Origin: Mesobacillus jeotgali
Lineage (GTDB): Bacteria; Bacillota; Bacilli; Bacillales; Cytobacillaceae
NCBI RefSeq assembly: GCF_002874535.1
Contig: NZ_CP025025.1
Coordinates: 713,839-777,838 of the forward strand
Reading direction: 5' to 3'
Length of the DNA: 64,000 bases
In this document: piece after piece, positions 25,869-34,335 of the stretch
Layout: every line of letters starts with the position of its first letter
How positions within the stretch are numbered: the stretch's first letter is position 1
Translations under genes and position numbers: made by a program
Notes under the pieces: generated by a model
Database searches by the model: none
Seen by the model: only the letters and a program-made list of their open reading frames with translations
What the model was told of the DNA's origin: nothing

Positions 25869-26011
25869 ACGGTTGTTATTCTCTGAATAAATGTTTCTAA
25901 TCCAGGTTTATAACGGAAATATATTTTTTTTTAGCGATTTGGGAATTATCAGCTGATTTTTCCAGTCCAATAAGATGGAGATGTGCCCTCTCAGAATGAA
26001 GTTCGCGCCTT

Positions 26012-26150
26012 TATTGGCGATAATCTAATTATATTGGCGGAGTTCACAATTTTATTGGCGATTTTTTATTTTTATTGGCGATAATCTCATTATATTGGCG
26101 AAAATAAAAATTTATTGGCGAATTGGAAATTCTGCGCTTTTTTTCCAGTT
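26012..26150 (+). repeat. Phased TATTGGCG array C with terminal stem-loop
   Basis: Six TATTGGCG copies start at 26012, 26032, 26053, 26073, 26093 and 26113, every 20-21 bp. The spacers include AGTTCACAA and AATCTCATTA. The array ends in AATTGGAAA...TTTCCAGTT (26121-26150). A degenerate stem-loop-like piece at about 25951-25973 suggests an older copy. It fills the gap between the LytS and DUF4097 genes. Confidence 0.9.
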
Positions 26151-26196
26151 TGCTAGGTGGATTTTTCTGGGGAGGTACATTCGCAAAAAGTAAAAT

Positions 26197-26220
26197 GGCG
26201 AACTGGAAATCCAGTTCGCC
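26197..26220 (-). terminator. Perfect 11-bp hairpin next to array C, DUF4097 gene end
   Basis: GGCGAACTGGA and TCCAGTTCGCC flank AA. The arm reuses the last core plus CTGGA of the arrays, so it looks like a collapsed array end now lying 12 bp after the DUF4097 stop. The minus-strand tail ATTTTAC is weak for termination. Confidence 0.5.
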
Positions 26221-26231
26221 AACTCATTTCT

Positions 26232-27095
26232 TTAAAAGATTTCAATATTGCCGCTTGATACATCAGCGTTGATTTTGTATTTCCCGCTTCCGTGTTTGCC
26301 GCTAAGGCGGTTATCAGTTTCTTCTTTGTTTTCAAGCGGGAAATCACTCGATAGGTCACCGCTGCTTATTTTTCCGTTTAACGTAAAATCAGTATCATCT
26401 GGTAAATCCAGCTCGATATTTCCTGAACTTACATTTAAATCAACATCATCTCTCAAAGAATCCATCTGGATTTCTAGCTCACCCGAGGACACATCTGCAT
26501 CAAGCTTGCCAGAGTAGTTTTTGACATTGACGCTTCCGGAGCTGACTTCAAATGAACCAGAGCCAGCAGCTACTGAATTGATTTCCACTTCGCCTGATGA
26601 ACTGTGGTGCACGTATGTTTCAACATCCAGGTTTTCCAGGACCATCCTTCCTGATCCGATATCAATCGCAAGTTCCTTAAGCTTCATCGGGGAATCAACC
26701 GAATGTCCCTTGAATACAACTTCGCCTGAGCCAAGCTCGATTTCCATATTCTTTTCATAGTCTTCAGGAATATAAACGGTCAGAGTTGTTTTCTCCATCT
26801 CAAACCAGTTGAACCAGAAGAAGCCTTTGCGTTTAACAGCAACCTCGATTTCATTTCCATGCTTATCAACTTTTACCGTACCTTTGCCCTTCAGCTCGGC
26901 ACGAACATCATCCCGGTCTTCTGGCACAATCATCGTCTCGACGCTTGAAACATCGATTGTGATATTTTTCGTTTGATCGGTCACCTTCACGGCGTCTTCC
27001 GCCTGTGCAAAGTTTACTCCACTGCCATCGAAGATATAATTCCAAGCGATATAAGCCCCGGTTATTATCAGGAAAATAACTAAAATTCGTTTCAT
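26232..27095 (-). CDS. DUF4097 beta-strand-repeat protein, exported or membrane-anchored
   Basis: 287 residues. An N-terminal signal/anchor helix (MKRILVIFLIITGAYIAWNY) precedes an all-beta region. From about residue 125 a short motif (G/S)SG plus two or three alternating hydrophobics recurs roughly every 20 residues (GSGEVVF, GSGRMVL, SSGEVEI, SSGSVNV, SSGELEI, SSGNIEL, SSGDLS, GSGKYKI, SSGNIEIF), as in DUF4097/DUF2807 beta-helices. The ATG at 27095 has GAGAGGAG upstream; a TTG 21 bp earlier overlaps that ribosome site. Function unknown; such proteins are often linked to envelope stress modules. Confidence 0.8.
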   Translation of the reverse strand: MKRILVIFLIITGAYIAWNYIFDGSGVNFAQAEDAVKVTDQTKNITIDVSSVETMIVPEDRDDVRAELKGKGTVKVDKHGNEIEVAVKRKGFFWFNWFEMEKTTLTVYIPEDYEKNMEIELGSGEVVFKGHSVDSPMKLKELAIDIGSGRMVLENLDVETYVHHSSSGEVEINSVAAGSGSFEVSSGSVNVKNYSGKLDADVSSGELEIQMDSLRDDVDLNVSSGNIELDLPDDTDFTLNGKISSGDLSSDFPLENKEETDNRLSGKHGSGKYKINADVSSGNIEIF

Positions 27096-27222
27096 TTTTT
27101 TTAAATCTCCTCTCAACTTCGTTCTATATTTAGAATAAGGGTAATCGCTCTTTATCCCAATGTACCTCCGATTTAAATCTGGATAGGTCCTGAGGCGGAT
27201 ATTGAGTTAAGTCGCTCCTAAA

Positions 27223-27262
27223 AAAAGAAGCCAGATTCCTTTCAGTTGGGAGTCTGGCTTCT
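27223..27262 (-). terminator. Terminator of pepT
   Basis: AGAAGCCAGA and TCTGGCTTCT stem; the minus strand continues with a T run. It starts 6 bp after the pepT stop. Confidence 0.88.
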
Positions 27263-27267
27263 TGTTG

Positions 27268-28500
27268 TTAGGCTTTAGCTTCAAAGAGTTTAGCTATTTC
27301 TATTATTGTTTCAACGGATTTCAACATATTATCCACAGAGATATATTCGAACCTTCCGTGGAAGTTCTCTCCGCCTGTAAAAATATTAGGTGTCGGCAGT
27401 CCCATGTAGCTAAGCTGGGAACCGTCTGTGCCGCCGCGGATCGGTTTGACGATCGGCTTGATGCCGAGGTTTTCCATCGCCTCGTAAGCAATGTCGACAA
27501 TTTCTTTTACCGGCTCGATTTTATCCTTCATATTGTAGTACTGGTCGTTCATTTCAAGCTCAACACGGGTTTCGCCGTGTGTAAGTCTTAATTCATTGGT
27601 GATTTTCTGCATTAAATCCTTCCGGGCCTCGAAGCTGTCACGGTCGAAGTCACGGATAATATAGTGCAGTGTTGTTTCTTCAACATCGCCTTCAATTGAG
27701 CTTAGGTGGAAGAAGCCTTCATATCCTGCTGTATGCTCAGGTGCTTCCTCTGCTGGAAGCTTGCTGTTAAAGTCCATCGCGATTTTTGCAGAGTTCACCA
27801 TTTTTCCTTTTGCTGTACCTGGATGGACGTTCTTGCCTTTAAAAGTAACCTTCGCGCTTGCTGCGTTAAAGCTTTCATACTCCAGTTCGCCAAGCGGTCC
27901 GCCATCAACAGTATAAGCAAATTTTGCATCGAATGCTCTAACATCGAACTTATGCGGCCCTCTGCCGATTTCCTCATCCGGTGTGAACGCAACACGGATT
28001 TTACCATGTTTGATTTCCGGGTGCTTGTTCAAATAAGCCATTGCCGTCATGATTTCAGCAATTCCAGCTTTGTTGTCCGCGCCAAGAAGAGTAGTTCCAT
28101 CGGTCGTAATTAAAGTGTGGCCTTTATACTGAGGCAGCTCAGGAAAATCGGCCGGAGAAAGAATGATATTTTGTTCCTCGTTAAGGATAATCTGATTGCC
28201 GTCGAAGTTTTCCACAACCTGAGGGTTTACATTTTTGCCGGTAAAATCAGTTGCCGTATCCACATGGGCAAGGAAGCCAATAGTTGGCACTTCTTTATCC
28301 GTATTGGCAGGAAGAGTCGCCATCACATAACCATTCTCGTCAATCGTCACTTCTGACATTCCAATCGTTTTTAATTCCTCGACAAGCATATTCGCAAGAG
28401 TCAGCTGGCCTTCTGTCGATGGAGTGGTCTCGCTGTTTTCATTAGACTGGGTGTCCACTTTAACATATGAAGTGAATCTTTCAATGATCTCGTTCTTCAT
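27268..28500 (-). CDS. pepT: Peptidase T (tripeptidase)
   Basis: Zinc aminopeptidase of family M20 that removes the N-terminal residue from tripeptides. 410 residues, the family's usual length. [14 protein letters not shown] provides the first metal His and Asp, [12 protein letters not shown] the bridging Asp, [10 protein letters not shown] the catalytic Glu pair, [16 protein letters not shown] a further Asp, and [12 protein letters not shown] the last His. ATG 28500 has GAAAGGAA upstream. Transcribed alone between a terminator and a short intergenic region. Confidence 0.97.
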   Translation of the reverse strand: MKNEIIERFTSYVKVDTQSNENSETTPSTEGQLTLANMLVEELKTIGMSEVTIDENGYVMATLPANTDKEVPTIGFLAHVDTATDFTGKNVNPQVVENFDGNQIILNEEQNIILSPADFPELPQYKGHTLITTDGTTLLGADNKAGIAEIMTAMAYLNKHPEIKHGKIRVAFTPDEEIGRGPHKFDVRAFDAKFAYTVDGGPLGELEYESFNAASAKVTFKGKNVHPGTAKGKMVNSAKIAMDFNSKLPAEEAPEHTAGYEGFFHLSSIEGDVEETTLHYIIRDFDRDSFEARKDLMQKITNELRLTHGETRVELEMNDQYYNMKDKIEPVKEIVDIAYEAMENLGIKPIVKPIRGGTDGSQLSYMGLPTPNIFTGGENFHGRFEYISVDNMLKSVETIIEIAKLFEAKA

Positions 28501-28623
28501 TTCCTTTCAACTCCCATTACTATGTATATTTTCATATTAGCATAGAACATCAGAAACGCCATTTTAAAGGAATCTCAAAATTCAATTTTTAAGGTATAAT
28601 GGTGAAAAGGAGGCTGGTTAATT

Positions 28624-28764
28624 ATGGGATATATTTTTACCGCTATTGTCCTGTTTGTAGTGTTCTATACGATATATAAAGTAATCCGCTCCGGAAAATT
28701 GCCGAGCAACAACTATACTCCATTTGATGATATTGCAGAAGGGAAAGTAGATAAAGATGAATGA
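28624..28764 (+). CDS. Small membrane protein, DUF3951-like (46 aa)
   Basis: 46 residues: one N-terminal transmembrane helix (YIFTAIVLFVVFYTIYKVI) and a soluble tail with LPSNNYTPFDDIAEGK, which resembles the DUF3951 family of tiny Bacillus membrane proteins. ATG 28624 follows AAAGGAGG with 8 nt spacing. It overlaps the next small gene. Function unknown. Confidence 0.65.
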   Translation: MGYIFTAIVLFVVFYTIYKVIRSGKLPSNNYTPFDDIAEGKVDKDE

Positions 28765-28909
28765 ATTGGGCTTGGTTGTTGTCCTGGTATTGGCTCTTTG
28801 GTCCATTACGAAAACACTAGAGAAATTGGCTAATAGAATCATGGAAAAACAGGAGCAGCAATATGAACTGCTAAAAGAAATCAAAGAATTACTAAATAAT
28901 GAAAAATAG
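28757..28909 (+). CDS. Small membrane or coiled-coil protein (50 aa)
   Basis: 50 residues: a short hydrophobic helix (LGLVVVLVLALWSI) followed by an amphipathic, charged helix (LEKLANRIMEKQEQQYELL) likely to form a coiled coil. ATG 28757 overlaps the preceding small gene by 8 bp, suggesting coupling. It sits just before the thiamine promoter. No family was recognised. Confidence 0.5.
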   Translation: MNELGLVVVLVLALWSITKTLEKLANRIMEKQEQQYELLKEIKELLNNEK

Positions 28910-28927
28910 CAAATATGATTTTATGTC

Positions 28928-28956
28928 TTTACATAAATAAAAGTTAAGGTTAGGAT
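28928..28956 (+). promoter_or_regulatory. SigA-type promoter of thi operon
   Basis: TTTACA (28928), a 17-bp spacer and TAGGAT (28951). The predicted start near 28963 is about 20 bp before the TPP aptamer. Confidence 0.6.
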
Positions 28957-28979
28957 GAGAATAATTGAATATTCGATTT

Positions 28980-29076
28980 ACTACTAGGGGTGCCCTGTTA
29001 CGGGCTGAGAGAAAGACGTTATGTCTTTTAACCCTTCGGACCTGATCTGGGTAATACCAGCGTAGGAAAGTAGTGT
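28980..29076 (+). ncRNA. TPP riboswitch (THI element)
   Basis: Contains the conserved segments AGGGGTGCCC, GGGCTGAGA, ACCCTTCGGACCTGATCTGG and GTAATACCAGCGTAGGAAAG in order, with flanking CTACT/AGTAG pairing. It is followed by an intrinsic terminator and thiM, so TPP binding should end transcription early. Confidence 0.98.
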
Positions 29077-29102
29077 GAGAGATGTTTTTCTTACTTTGCT
29101 TC

Positions 29103-29136
29103 TAAGCCAGGTCCACATATGGATCTGGCTTTTTTA
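29103..29136 (+). terminator. Riboswitch-controlled terminator
   Basis: AAGCCAGGTCC and GGATCTGGCTT stem (one G-U) with loop ACATAT and a T run, between the aptamer and thiM. Confidence 0.9.
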
Positions 29137-29157
29137 TTTTTTCAATGAGGTTACAGG

Positions 29158-29973
29158 ATGGAAAAGAAAGAGATTGCTATACTGCTGGACAGAGTCCGCA
29201 GGGAGAACCCGCTCGTACATAACATAACCAATGTTGTGGTAACCAACTTTACTGCCAATGGATTGCTGGCTCTGGGGGCGTCCCCGGTAATGGCATATGC
29301 TCAAGAGGAAGTTGCTGAAATGGCGAGGATGGCGGGAAGTATTGTCCTCAATATTGGAACGCTTAGGCAAGAAGTCGTAGAGTCGATGCTGATTGCCGGC
29401 AAGGCGGCGAACGAGCATGGAGTATCGGTTATCCTGGACCCTGTTGGTGCGGGCGCGACACAGTATCGTACCGAGACAGCTAGGATGTTGATGGAAGATT
29501 TGGAGATTGCGATTATCAGAGGGAATGCATCCGAGATTGCCAATGTTGCCGGGGAGAATTGGAGTATACGTGGAGTGGATGCTGGCGAATCAAATGGGGA
29601 TGTTTTGGAGCTTGCTATTTTGGCCGCGAAAAAATTGAAGACAGTTGTTGTCCTTACTGGTAAAGACGACATTATTACAGATGGACATACTGTATTTATT
29701 GTCCACAATGGGCACCCAATGTTAACAAAAGTGACGGGAACCGGCTGTTTGCTGACGTCAGTGATTGGCGCATTCACTGCTATTGAAAAAAATATGCTCA
29801 TAGCGGCAACAGCAGCAGTAACCATCTATGGAGTGGCAGCGGAAATGGCTGCTGACAATAGTGCTGATCGCGGACCTGGGAGTTTTCAAAGTGAATTTTT
29901 AAACCAGCTCTACCTGATTGGTGGAAACGATTTGATTGAGAAAATGTCTCTTACTCGAAAGGAGGTCGATTGA
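29158..29973 (+). CDS. thiM: Hydroxyethylthiazole kinase
   Basis: Phosphorylates 4-methyl-5-(2-hydroxyethyl)thiazole for thiamine salvage. 271 residues of the ribokinase-like ThiM family: [58 protein letters not shown] and the catalytic-end motif [17 protein letters not shown] 29158 has GAGG upstream. It is the first gene of the TPP-riboswitch operon thiM-thiD-thiE-thiW. Confidence 0.97.
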   Translation: MEKKEIAILLDRVRRENPLVHNITNVVVTNFTANGLLALGASPVMAYAQEEVAEMARMAGSIVLNIGTLRQEVVESMLIAGKAANEHGVSVILDPVGAGATQYRTETARMLMEDLEIAIIRGNASEIANVAGENWSIRGVDAGESNGDVLELAILAAKKLKTVVVLTGKDDIITDGHTVFIVHNGHPMLTKVTGTGCLLTSVIGAFTAIEKNMLIAATAAVTIYGVAAEMAADNSADRGPGSFQSEFLNQLYLIGGNDLIEKMSLTRKEVD

Positions 29974-29974
29974 T

Positions 29975-30793
29975 ATGGAAAAAGCTTTAACAATTGCGGG
30001 CTCGGACAGCGGTGGCGGTGCTGGCATCCAGGCGGATCTGAAAACGTTCCAGGAGCTGAAAGTTTTTGGGATGTCTGCGCTGACCGCTGTAACGGCGCAA
30101 AATACGCTTGGTGTCCAGAGAGTCTTTCCGATGGAGGCAGAGGCAGTCGCCCGGCAAATCCAATCGGTAGGAGAAGATATAGGGGTTGATGCCTTGAAGA
30201 CAGGAATGCTTTTCAACGCAGAAATCATTGAAACCGTTGCTGATAAAATAAAGCAGTTTGCCTGGGATAAGGTAGTTATCGATCCGGTCATGATTGCCAA
30301 GGGTGGAGCGTCATTGCTTCAGCAGGAAGCTGTTTCTGCCCTGAAAGATCATTTGCTTCCACTTTGCCTCGTGGTCACACCCAATATTCCTGAAGCAGAA
30401 GTGCTGACCGGGATGACTATACACAGTCACAATGACAAGAAGGAAGCGGCAAGGCGTATCCATGCCCTGGGAGCAAAAAACGTCGTCATAAAAGGCGGTC
30501 ATGATGAGGATGCGAATGAGTCTGTTGATCTCCTTTTTAATGGTGCAGACTTTGAGTTCTTCTCTGTTCCAAGAATTGAAACGAAGAACACGCACGGAAC
30601 TGGCTGCACTTTTTCCGCTGCCATCACGGCACAGCTTGCGAAGGGATTGACAGTATATGACGCGGTATCTGTGGCGAAGGAGTTCATCCATGCTGCCATC
30701 GCAAACCCGCTGAGTATTGGCCAAGGTCACGGCCCAACAAACCATTGGGCTTTTAACAGGGAGAAAGGAAGTATTGCGACATGGCAAAGATAA
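29975..30793 (+). CDS. thiD: Hydroxymethylpyrimidine kinase / phosphomethylpyrimidine kinase
   Basis: Two-step phosphorylation of HMP to HMP-PP. 272 residues: [65 protein letters not shown] and [17 protein letters not shown] 29975 begins 1 bp after the thiM stop, with AAAGGAGG inside thiM. The 3' end overlaps thiE by 13 bp. Confidence 0.96.
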   Translation: MEKALTIAGSDSGGGAGIQADLKTFQELKVFGMSALTAVTAQNTLGVQRVFPMEAEAVARQIQSVGEDIGVDALKTGMLFNAEIIETVADKIKQFAWDKVVIDPVMIAKGGASLLQQEAVSALKDHLLPLCLVVTPNIPEAEVLTGMTIHSHNDKKEAARRIHALGAKNVVIKGGHDEDANESVDLLFNGADFEFFSVPRIETKNTHGTGCTFSAAITAQLAKGLTVYDAVSVAKEFIHAAIANPLSIGQGHGPTNHWAFNREKGSIATWQR

Positions 30794-31428
30794 GTCCAGG
30801 TAAAATGAGAAGTTTGCTTAAGGTGTATTTTATCACCGGCAGCACCAATTGCCTGGAGGATCCCCGAGTAGTGCTGGAAGAGGCAATTCGCGGAGGAATC
30901 ACTCTTTTTCAATATCGTGAAAAAGGGAGTAACTGCCTTGAAGGGACGGAAAAGCTGTCGATGGGAAGGGAGCTGCAAAGAATCTGCAAGAACAATGGCA
31001 TACCGTTCATTGTGAACGATGATATCGAAATGGCCCTTGAGCTTGATGCGGACGGCGTCCATATTGGTCAGGAGGATGAGGATGCAAAGGAGGTCCGCAA
31101 AAAAATCGGTGACAAAATTCTGGGAGTATCTGTGCATTGTGTAAAAGAGGCAGAAAAGGCAAAGCTTGCAGGTGCGGATTATTTTGGCGTTGGCCCGATA
31201 TTTCCAACAGAAACAAAGAAGGATACAAGAGATGTTCAGGGAACTGCACTTATCAAGGAGTTAAAAGATTTTGAGATTCCGATTGTCGGTATCGGAGGAA
31301 TTACCGCTGAGAATGCTTCGCTCGTGATGGAAGCTGGAGCCGATGGAGTTTCAGTGATTACTGCGATCAGCCATGCAGATGACGTCAGGGAAGCAGCAGC
31401 CAAATTGAGAGGCAAAATTTTTCACTAA
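30781..31428 (+). CDS. thiE: Thiamine-phosphate synthase
   Basis: Couples HMP-PP and thiazole phosphate to thiamine phosphate. 215 residues, TIM barrel: LKVYFITGS, ITLFQYREKGSN, FIVNDDIEMALELDADGVHI with GQEDED, ADYFGVGPIFPTETKKD and IPIVGIGGITAENA. ATG 30781 lies inside the thiD end with AAAGGAAG upstream. With thiM and thiD it completes the two salvage branches and the joining step. Confidence 0.97.
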   Translation: MAKISPGKMRSLLKVYFITGSTNCLEDPRVVLEEAIRGGITLFQYREKGSNCLEGTEKLSMGRELQRICKNNGIPFIVNDDIEMALELDADGVHIGQEDEDAKEVRKKIGDKILGVSVHCVKEAEKAKLAGADYFGVGPIFPTETKKDTRDVQGTALIKELKDFEIPIVGIGGITAENASLVMEAGADGVSVITAISHADDVREAAAKLRGKIFH

Positions 31429-31440
31429 ACGGAGGGTAAA

Positions 31441-31944
31441 ATGAGAAACACACAAAAGCTTACACTTACTGCAATGTTGGTAGCCATCGGTACATTGACC
31501 AGCCACATGTTGTTTATCCCGCTTGGTATTGTGAAGGTATTTCCGGTGCAGCATTTCATCAATATATTGTCTGCCGTGTTACTTGGACCATATTACGCGA
31601 TAGCACAGGCCATTGGCGTTTCACTGCTGAGGAATTTGATGGGGACTGGTTCAGTCTTTGCCTTTCCGGGGAGCATGATTGGTGCACTCCTTGCTGCATA
31701 TTTATTTAAAAAAACGAAGAAAATAGGTTTCGCTTTTGCCGGTGAGGTAGTTGGCACAGGAATCATCGGTGCAATTGCCAGCTATCCAATTGCAGTACTT
31801 TTTCTAGGCCAGGAGGCAGCTGTTTTTGGATTCATTCCTGCTTTCCTCGCGAGCTCACTGGCTGGTGCGACATTAGGCTTTATTCTTTTGAAAATTTTTC
31901 TGAAGAATGCTGGTGGAAGTATTGAGATGACCAGCAAATATTAA
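31441..31944 (+). CDS. thiW: Thiazole-specific ECF transporter S component ThiW
   Basis: 167 residues with about five or six helices. The N-terminal KLTLTAMLVAIGTLTSHMLF and NLMGTGSVFAFPGSMIGALL blocks are typical of ThiW S components. It probably brings in the thiazole precursor used by ThiM. It needs a shared ECF energy module, which is not encoded in this window. ATG 31441 follows GGAGGG; last gene of the TPP-controlled operon. Confidence 0.9.
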   Translation: MRNTQKLTLTAMLVAIGTLTSHMLFIPLGIVKVFPVQHFINILSAVLLGPYYAIAQAIGVSLLRNLMGTGSVFAFPGSMIGALLAAYLFKKTKKIGFAFAGEVVGTGIIGAIASYPIAVLFLGQEAAVFGFIPAFLASSLAGATLGFILLKIFLKNAGGSIEMTSKY

Positions 31945-32047
31945 TTTGGAAATAGTTTCTTAAGTATGCCTTTAGCTGGAAATGGGTGAATTCCTGCTAT
32001 ATGATAAATAATAGGATCATATATTCCAGCTGAAAAGGGTGACATTT

Positions 32048-32662
32048 TTGAACAAAGAGAACAAGCTTGGATTGGTAGTGGACGTAGAGACAACTGGACT
32101 TGGTCCAGATTCAGATGAAATAATAGAACTGGCTGTGAAGCTTTTCTCCTTTCACGAGGAATCAGGAGAAATAATCGATATTCTCGATGAAGATTCTTAT
32201 TTAAGGGAGCCGCTATCCACGACTGCGCAAAGAAATTATGACAGAGCGTACCGGATTCATGGGATTTCTTATGATCTGGTTCGTGGAAAGACATTTTACG
32301 ATGAAAAAATTATGGATTATTTCAATCGCACCGATGCGATTTTTGCCCATAATGCTTCATTCGACAGAAGCTTTTTATTAAGGATGTATCCAGAAGTCAA
32401 CGAGTTGAATTGGTATTGCACGATGAAGAATGTTAAATGGAAGAACCATGGCTTTCCCAACAGCAAACTGCTGACTTTACTGCAGGCGCATAACATTTCG
32501 AAATTCCAGACGCACAGGGCGATGGATGACATTACATATTTGACGGAACTGCTGAAGCAGCAAAACCCAAATGGTGATTATTATTTGAAGGAAGTATTGG
32601 ATTATGGTCCGATGCGGAAGTATCAGCCTGCGCAAAAACAAAGAAGAAGGATGTTCTATTAG
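32048..32662 (+). CDS. DnaQ-like 3'-5' exonuclease
   Basis: 204 residues of the DEDDh exonuclease superfamily: Exo I LVVDVETTGLGPDSDEI, Exo II FAHNASFDRSFL and Exo III FQTHRAMDDITYL (His-Asp). TTG 32048 is preferred because AAGGGTG precedes it; the in-frame GTG 32039 lies inside that ribosome site. It stands alone, with a terminator directly after. Likely acts on single-stranded DNA or RNA ends; no polymerase or helicase partner is nearby. Confidence 0.87.
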   Translation: MNKENKLGLVVDVETTGLGPDSDEIIELAVKLFSFHEESGEIIDILDEDSYLREPLSTTAQRNYDRAYRIHGISYDLVRGKTFYDEKIMDYFNRTDAIFAHNASFDRSFLLRMYPEVNELNWYCTMKNVKWKNHGFPNSKLLTLLQAHNISKFQTHRAMDDITYLTELLKQQNPNGDYYLKEVLDYGPMRKYQPAQKQRRRMFY

Positions 32663-32696
32663 AAAAGGTGCCTGTTTTTGCAGGCACCTTTTCTCT
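32663..32696. terminator. Bidirectional terminator, exonuclease / hemolysin III genes
   Basis: AAAAGGTGCCTG and CAGGCACCTTTT stem with TTTTTG loop. Confidence 0.9.
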
Positions 32697-32698
32697 CT

Positions 32699-33346
32699 TT
32701 ATAGGACATATAAATAAACGCTCAAGAAATGGGAAAGGCTCCCGAGCATGATGAAAATATGGAAAATTTCATGGAAACCGAGATGCTTAGAACGAAGGAA
32801 ATCTGGTTTCAACGCATAAATGACGCCACCGATCGTGTACATGATTCCCCCGGCAACCAGCCAGAATATTCCGGCAGGATTTAAGACGGAAGAAAGGGGA
32901 GAGACGACGAAAATGACCATCCAGCCCATGACAATATAGATAGAGGTAGAAAGCCATCTTGGACTCCTGAACCAAATCATCTTAAAGAGGATTCCGCACA
33001 AAGCAGCGAATGTAATGATGCCGAACAAGGTCCAGCCTGTCACTCCATTAAGGCTTATCAGGCAAAACGGTGTATAGGTTCCGGCAATCAATACGAAAAT
33101 CATCGAATGGTCGATTTTTCGAAGGAAGGCGATCACGCTATCTTTGCTGATGACCATATGATAGGTAGCAGATGCAGTATAAAGAAGAATCATGCTGATG
33201 CCAAAAATCGTGACAGAAGTAATAGCCAGCGGTGAGCCTGTGGTAAGTGCAGCTTTGATGACGAGGGCAAGCAGGCCTGCAAAGGAAAGTAAAGCACCGG
33301 CAAGATGAGTCAGACCATTAATTGGTTCGCGGATGTAGCTGTTCAT
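32699..33346 (-). CDS. Hemolysin III / PAQR family membrane protein
   Basis: 215 residues with seven hydrophobic helices. The PAQR signatures are present: REPINGLTHLAGALLSFAG, YTASATYHMV, KIDHSMIFVLIAGTYTPF and HLGFHEIFHIFIMLGSLSHF (zinc-type histidines). I chose ATG 33346: GGAGG lies 8 nt upstream and forms part of the earlier in-frame ATG GAG G. Homologues (TrhA/YqfA/HlyIII) affect membrane energetics and lipid homeostasis; the hemolysin name is historical. Confidence 0.9.
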   Translation of the reverse strand: MNSYIREPINGLTHLAGALLSFAGLLALVIKAALTTGSPLAITSVTIFGISMILLYTASATYHMVISKDSVIAFLRKIDHSMIFVLIAGTYTPFCLISLNGVTGWTLFGIITFAALCGILFKMIWFRSPRWLSTSIYIVMGWMVIFVVSPLSSVLNPAGIFWLVAGGIMYTIGGVIYALKPDFLRSKHLGFHEIFHIFIMLGSLSHFLSVYLYVL

Positions 33347-33478
33347 AATTTTAACCTCCATATCGCTTTATATAGTATTAATAACTACTTATAATAATAT
33401 ATGCATAACGATACATAGTCAATGTTTACGATTGCGTTTTTTTGCATTATAATGAAATAAAAACATGAGGGATTACTA

Positions 33479-34063
33479 TTGAATAATATAGAACAGCTGT
33501 TAGCTGAGCTTAAACTTGAAAATAATATTGCATTGGAAGACATTCCGGAAATCGACTTGTACATGGACCAGGTAATCCAGCTATTCGAAAAGAATTTTGG
33601 AAGTTCGACAAGGAATAAGGAAGAAAAAGTCCTGACGAAAACAATGATCAATAATTACGCGAAGGGGAAGCTGTTCTTCCCGATAAAAAATAAAAAGTAT
33701 TCGAAAGAGCACCTGATTCTGATCAGCTTGATTTATCAGCTGAAAGGCGGTTTGTCCATCCAGGATATCAAGCAGACTCTCGAAGGGGTTAACCAGAGGA
33801 CCGAGGCAGGGGATATCCCGCTAGGCGATTTTTATCAAAGTTATTTGAAGCTTTATGAGAAAAATGTTGAAATCTTCAGTGAGGATGTCCTGAAAACGGA
33901 GCAAGATGTTAAACAGGAAGTAAAGAGGCTTGATGCGGATGAACCTGAGGAACTAGAAACGGTATTAATGATTGCATCACTCATTAATATAAGTAATTTT
34001 TACAGAAGGACAGCAGAAAAGCTGGTTGACAGGCTTGCTGCTGAGATTAAGAAAAAGGACTGA
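33479..34063 (+). CDS. DUF1836 protein
   Basis: 194 residues, soluble and helical. The middle, TKTMINNYAKGKLFFPIKNK then YSKEHLILISLIYQLKGGLS, is the DUF1836 core and looks like a MerR-type DNA-binding helix pair. The rest is charged helix. TTG 33479 follows GAGGG. It is followed after 7 bp by a small HTH protein, and both are probably regulators from one transcript. Target unknown. Confidence 0.75.
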   Translation: MNNIEQLLAELKLENNIALEDIPEIDLYMDQVIQLFEKNFGSSTRNKEEKVLTKTMINNYAKGKLFFPIKNKKYSKEHLILISLIYQLKGGLSIQDIKQTLEGVNQRTEAGDIPLGDFYQSYLKLYEKNVEIFSEDVLKTEQDVKQEVKRLDADEPEELETVLMIASLINISNFYRRTAEKLVDRLAAEIKKKD

Positions 34064-34070
34064 ATACAGG

Positions 34071-34301
34071 GTGTATTTGACAGTAAAAGAAGCAGCAGAA
34101 TACTTATCGATCCCGGAATCGAAAGTAGAAAAGATGATTTTTCAGCGAAAAATAAGGGCCATTCATGATGGCGACCATTATTTGATTTACAAAGATCAAT
34201 TCAACATGCATATGAAACAGATGGAGAAATATAAAAAACTTGTTGAGGAAATCATGAATGAGCCGGTGCCCGACGATATCGATATTAAGGATGAAGATTA
34301 A
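34071..34301 (+). CDS. Excisionase-type HTH DNA-binding protein
   Basis: 76 residues. YLTVKEAAEYLSIPESKVEK and QRKIRAIHDGDHYLIYKDQF form an excisionase/MerR-like winged helix, followed by a helix and an acidic tail DDIDIKDED. The start is GTG 34071, 7 bp after the DUF1836 gene; AAGGA lies in that gene's end. No integrase or phage genes are present, so it is probably a host regulator and not a true Xis. Confidence 0.75.
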   Translation: MYLTVKEAAEYLSIPESKVEKMIFQRKIRAIHDGDHYLIYKDQFNMHMKQMEKYKKLVEEIMNEPVPDDIDIKDED

Positions 34302-34335
34302 AAAAACGCGAAAGGACTGATCCTTTCGCGTTTTA
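34302..34335. terminator. Bidirectional terminator, HTH gene / histidine kinase
   Basis: AAAACGCGAAAGGA and TCCTTTCGCGTTTT, 14-bp stem with CTGA loop. Confidence 0.93.

Noticed and set aside
31974-32033. Riboswitch-like or repeat-cap structure (AGCTGGAA...TTCCAGCT) before the exonuclease gene
   Set aside because: The outer arms pair for only 8 bp around a 44-nt loop, no phased cores are present and no known aptamer motif is seen; it may be a stray cap relic.
34071-34301. Prophage excisionase
   Set aside because: The HTH fold fits, but no integrase, attachment site or phage gene lies nearby and it is coupled to a DUF1836 gene.
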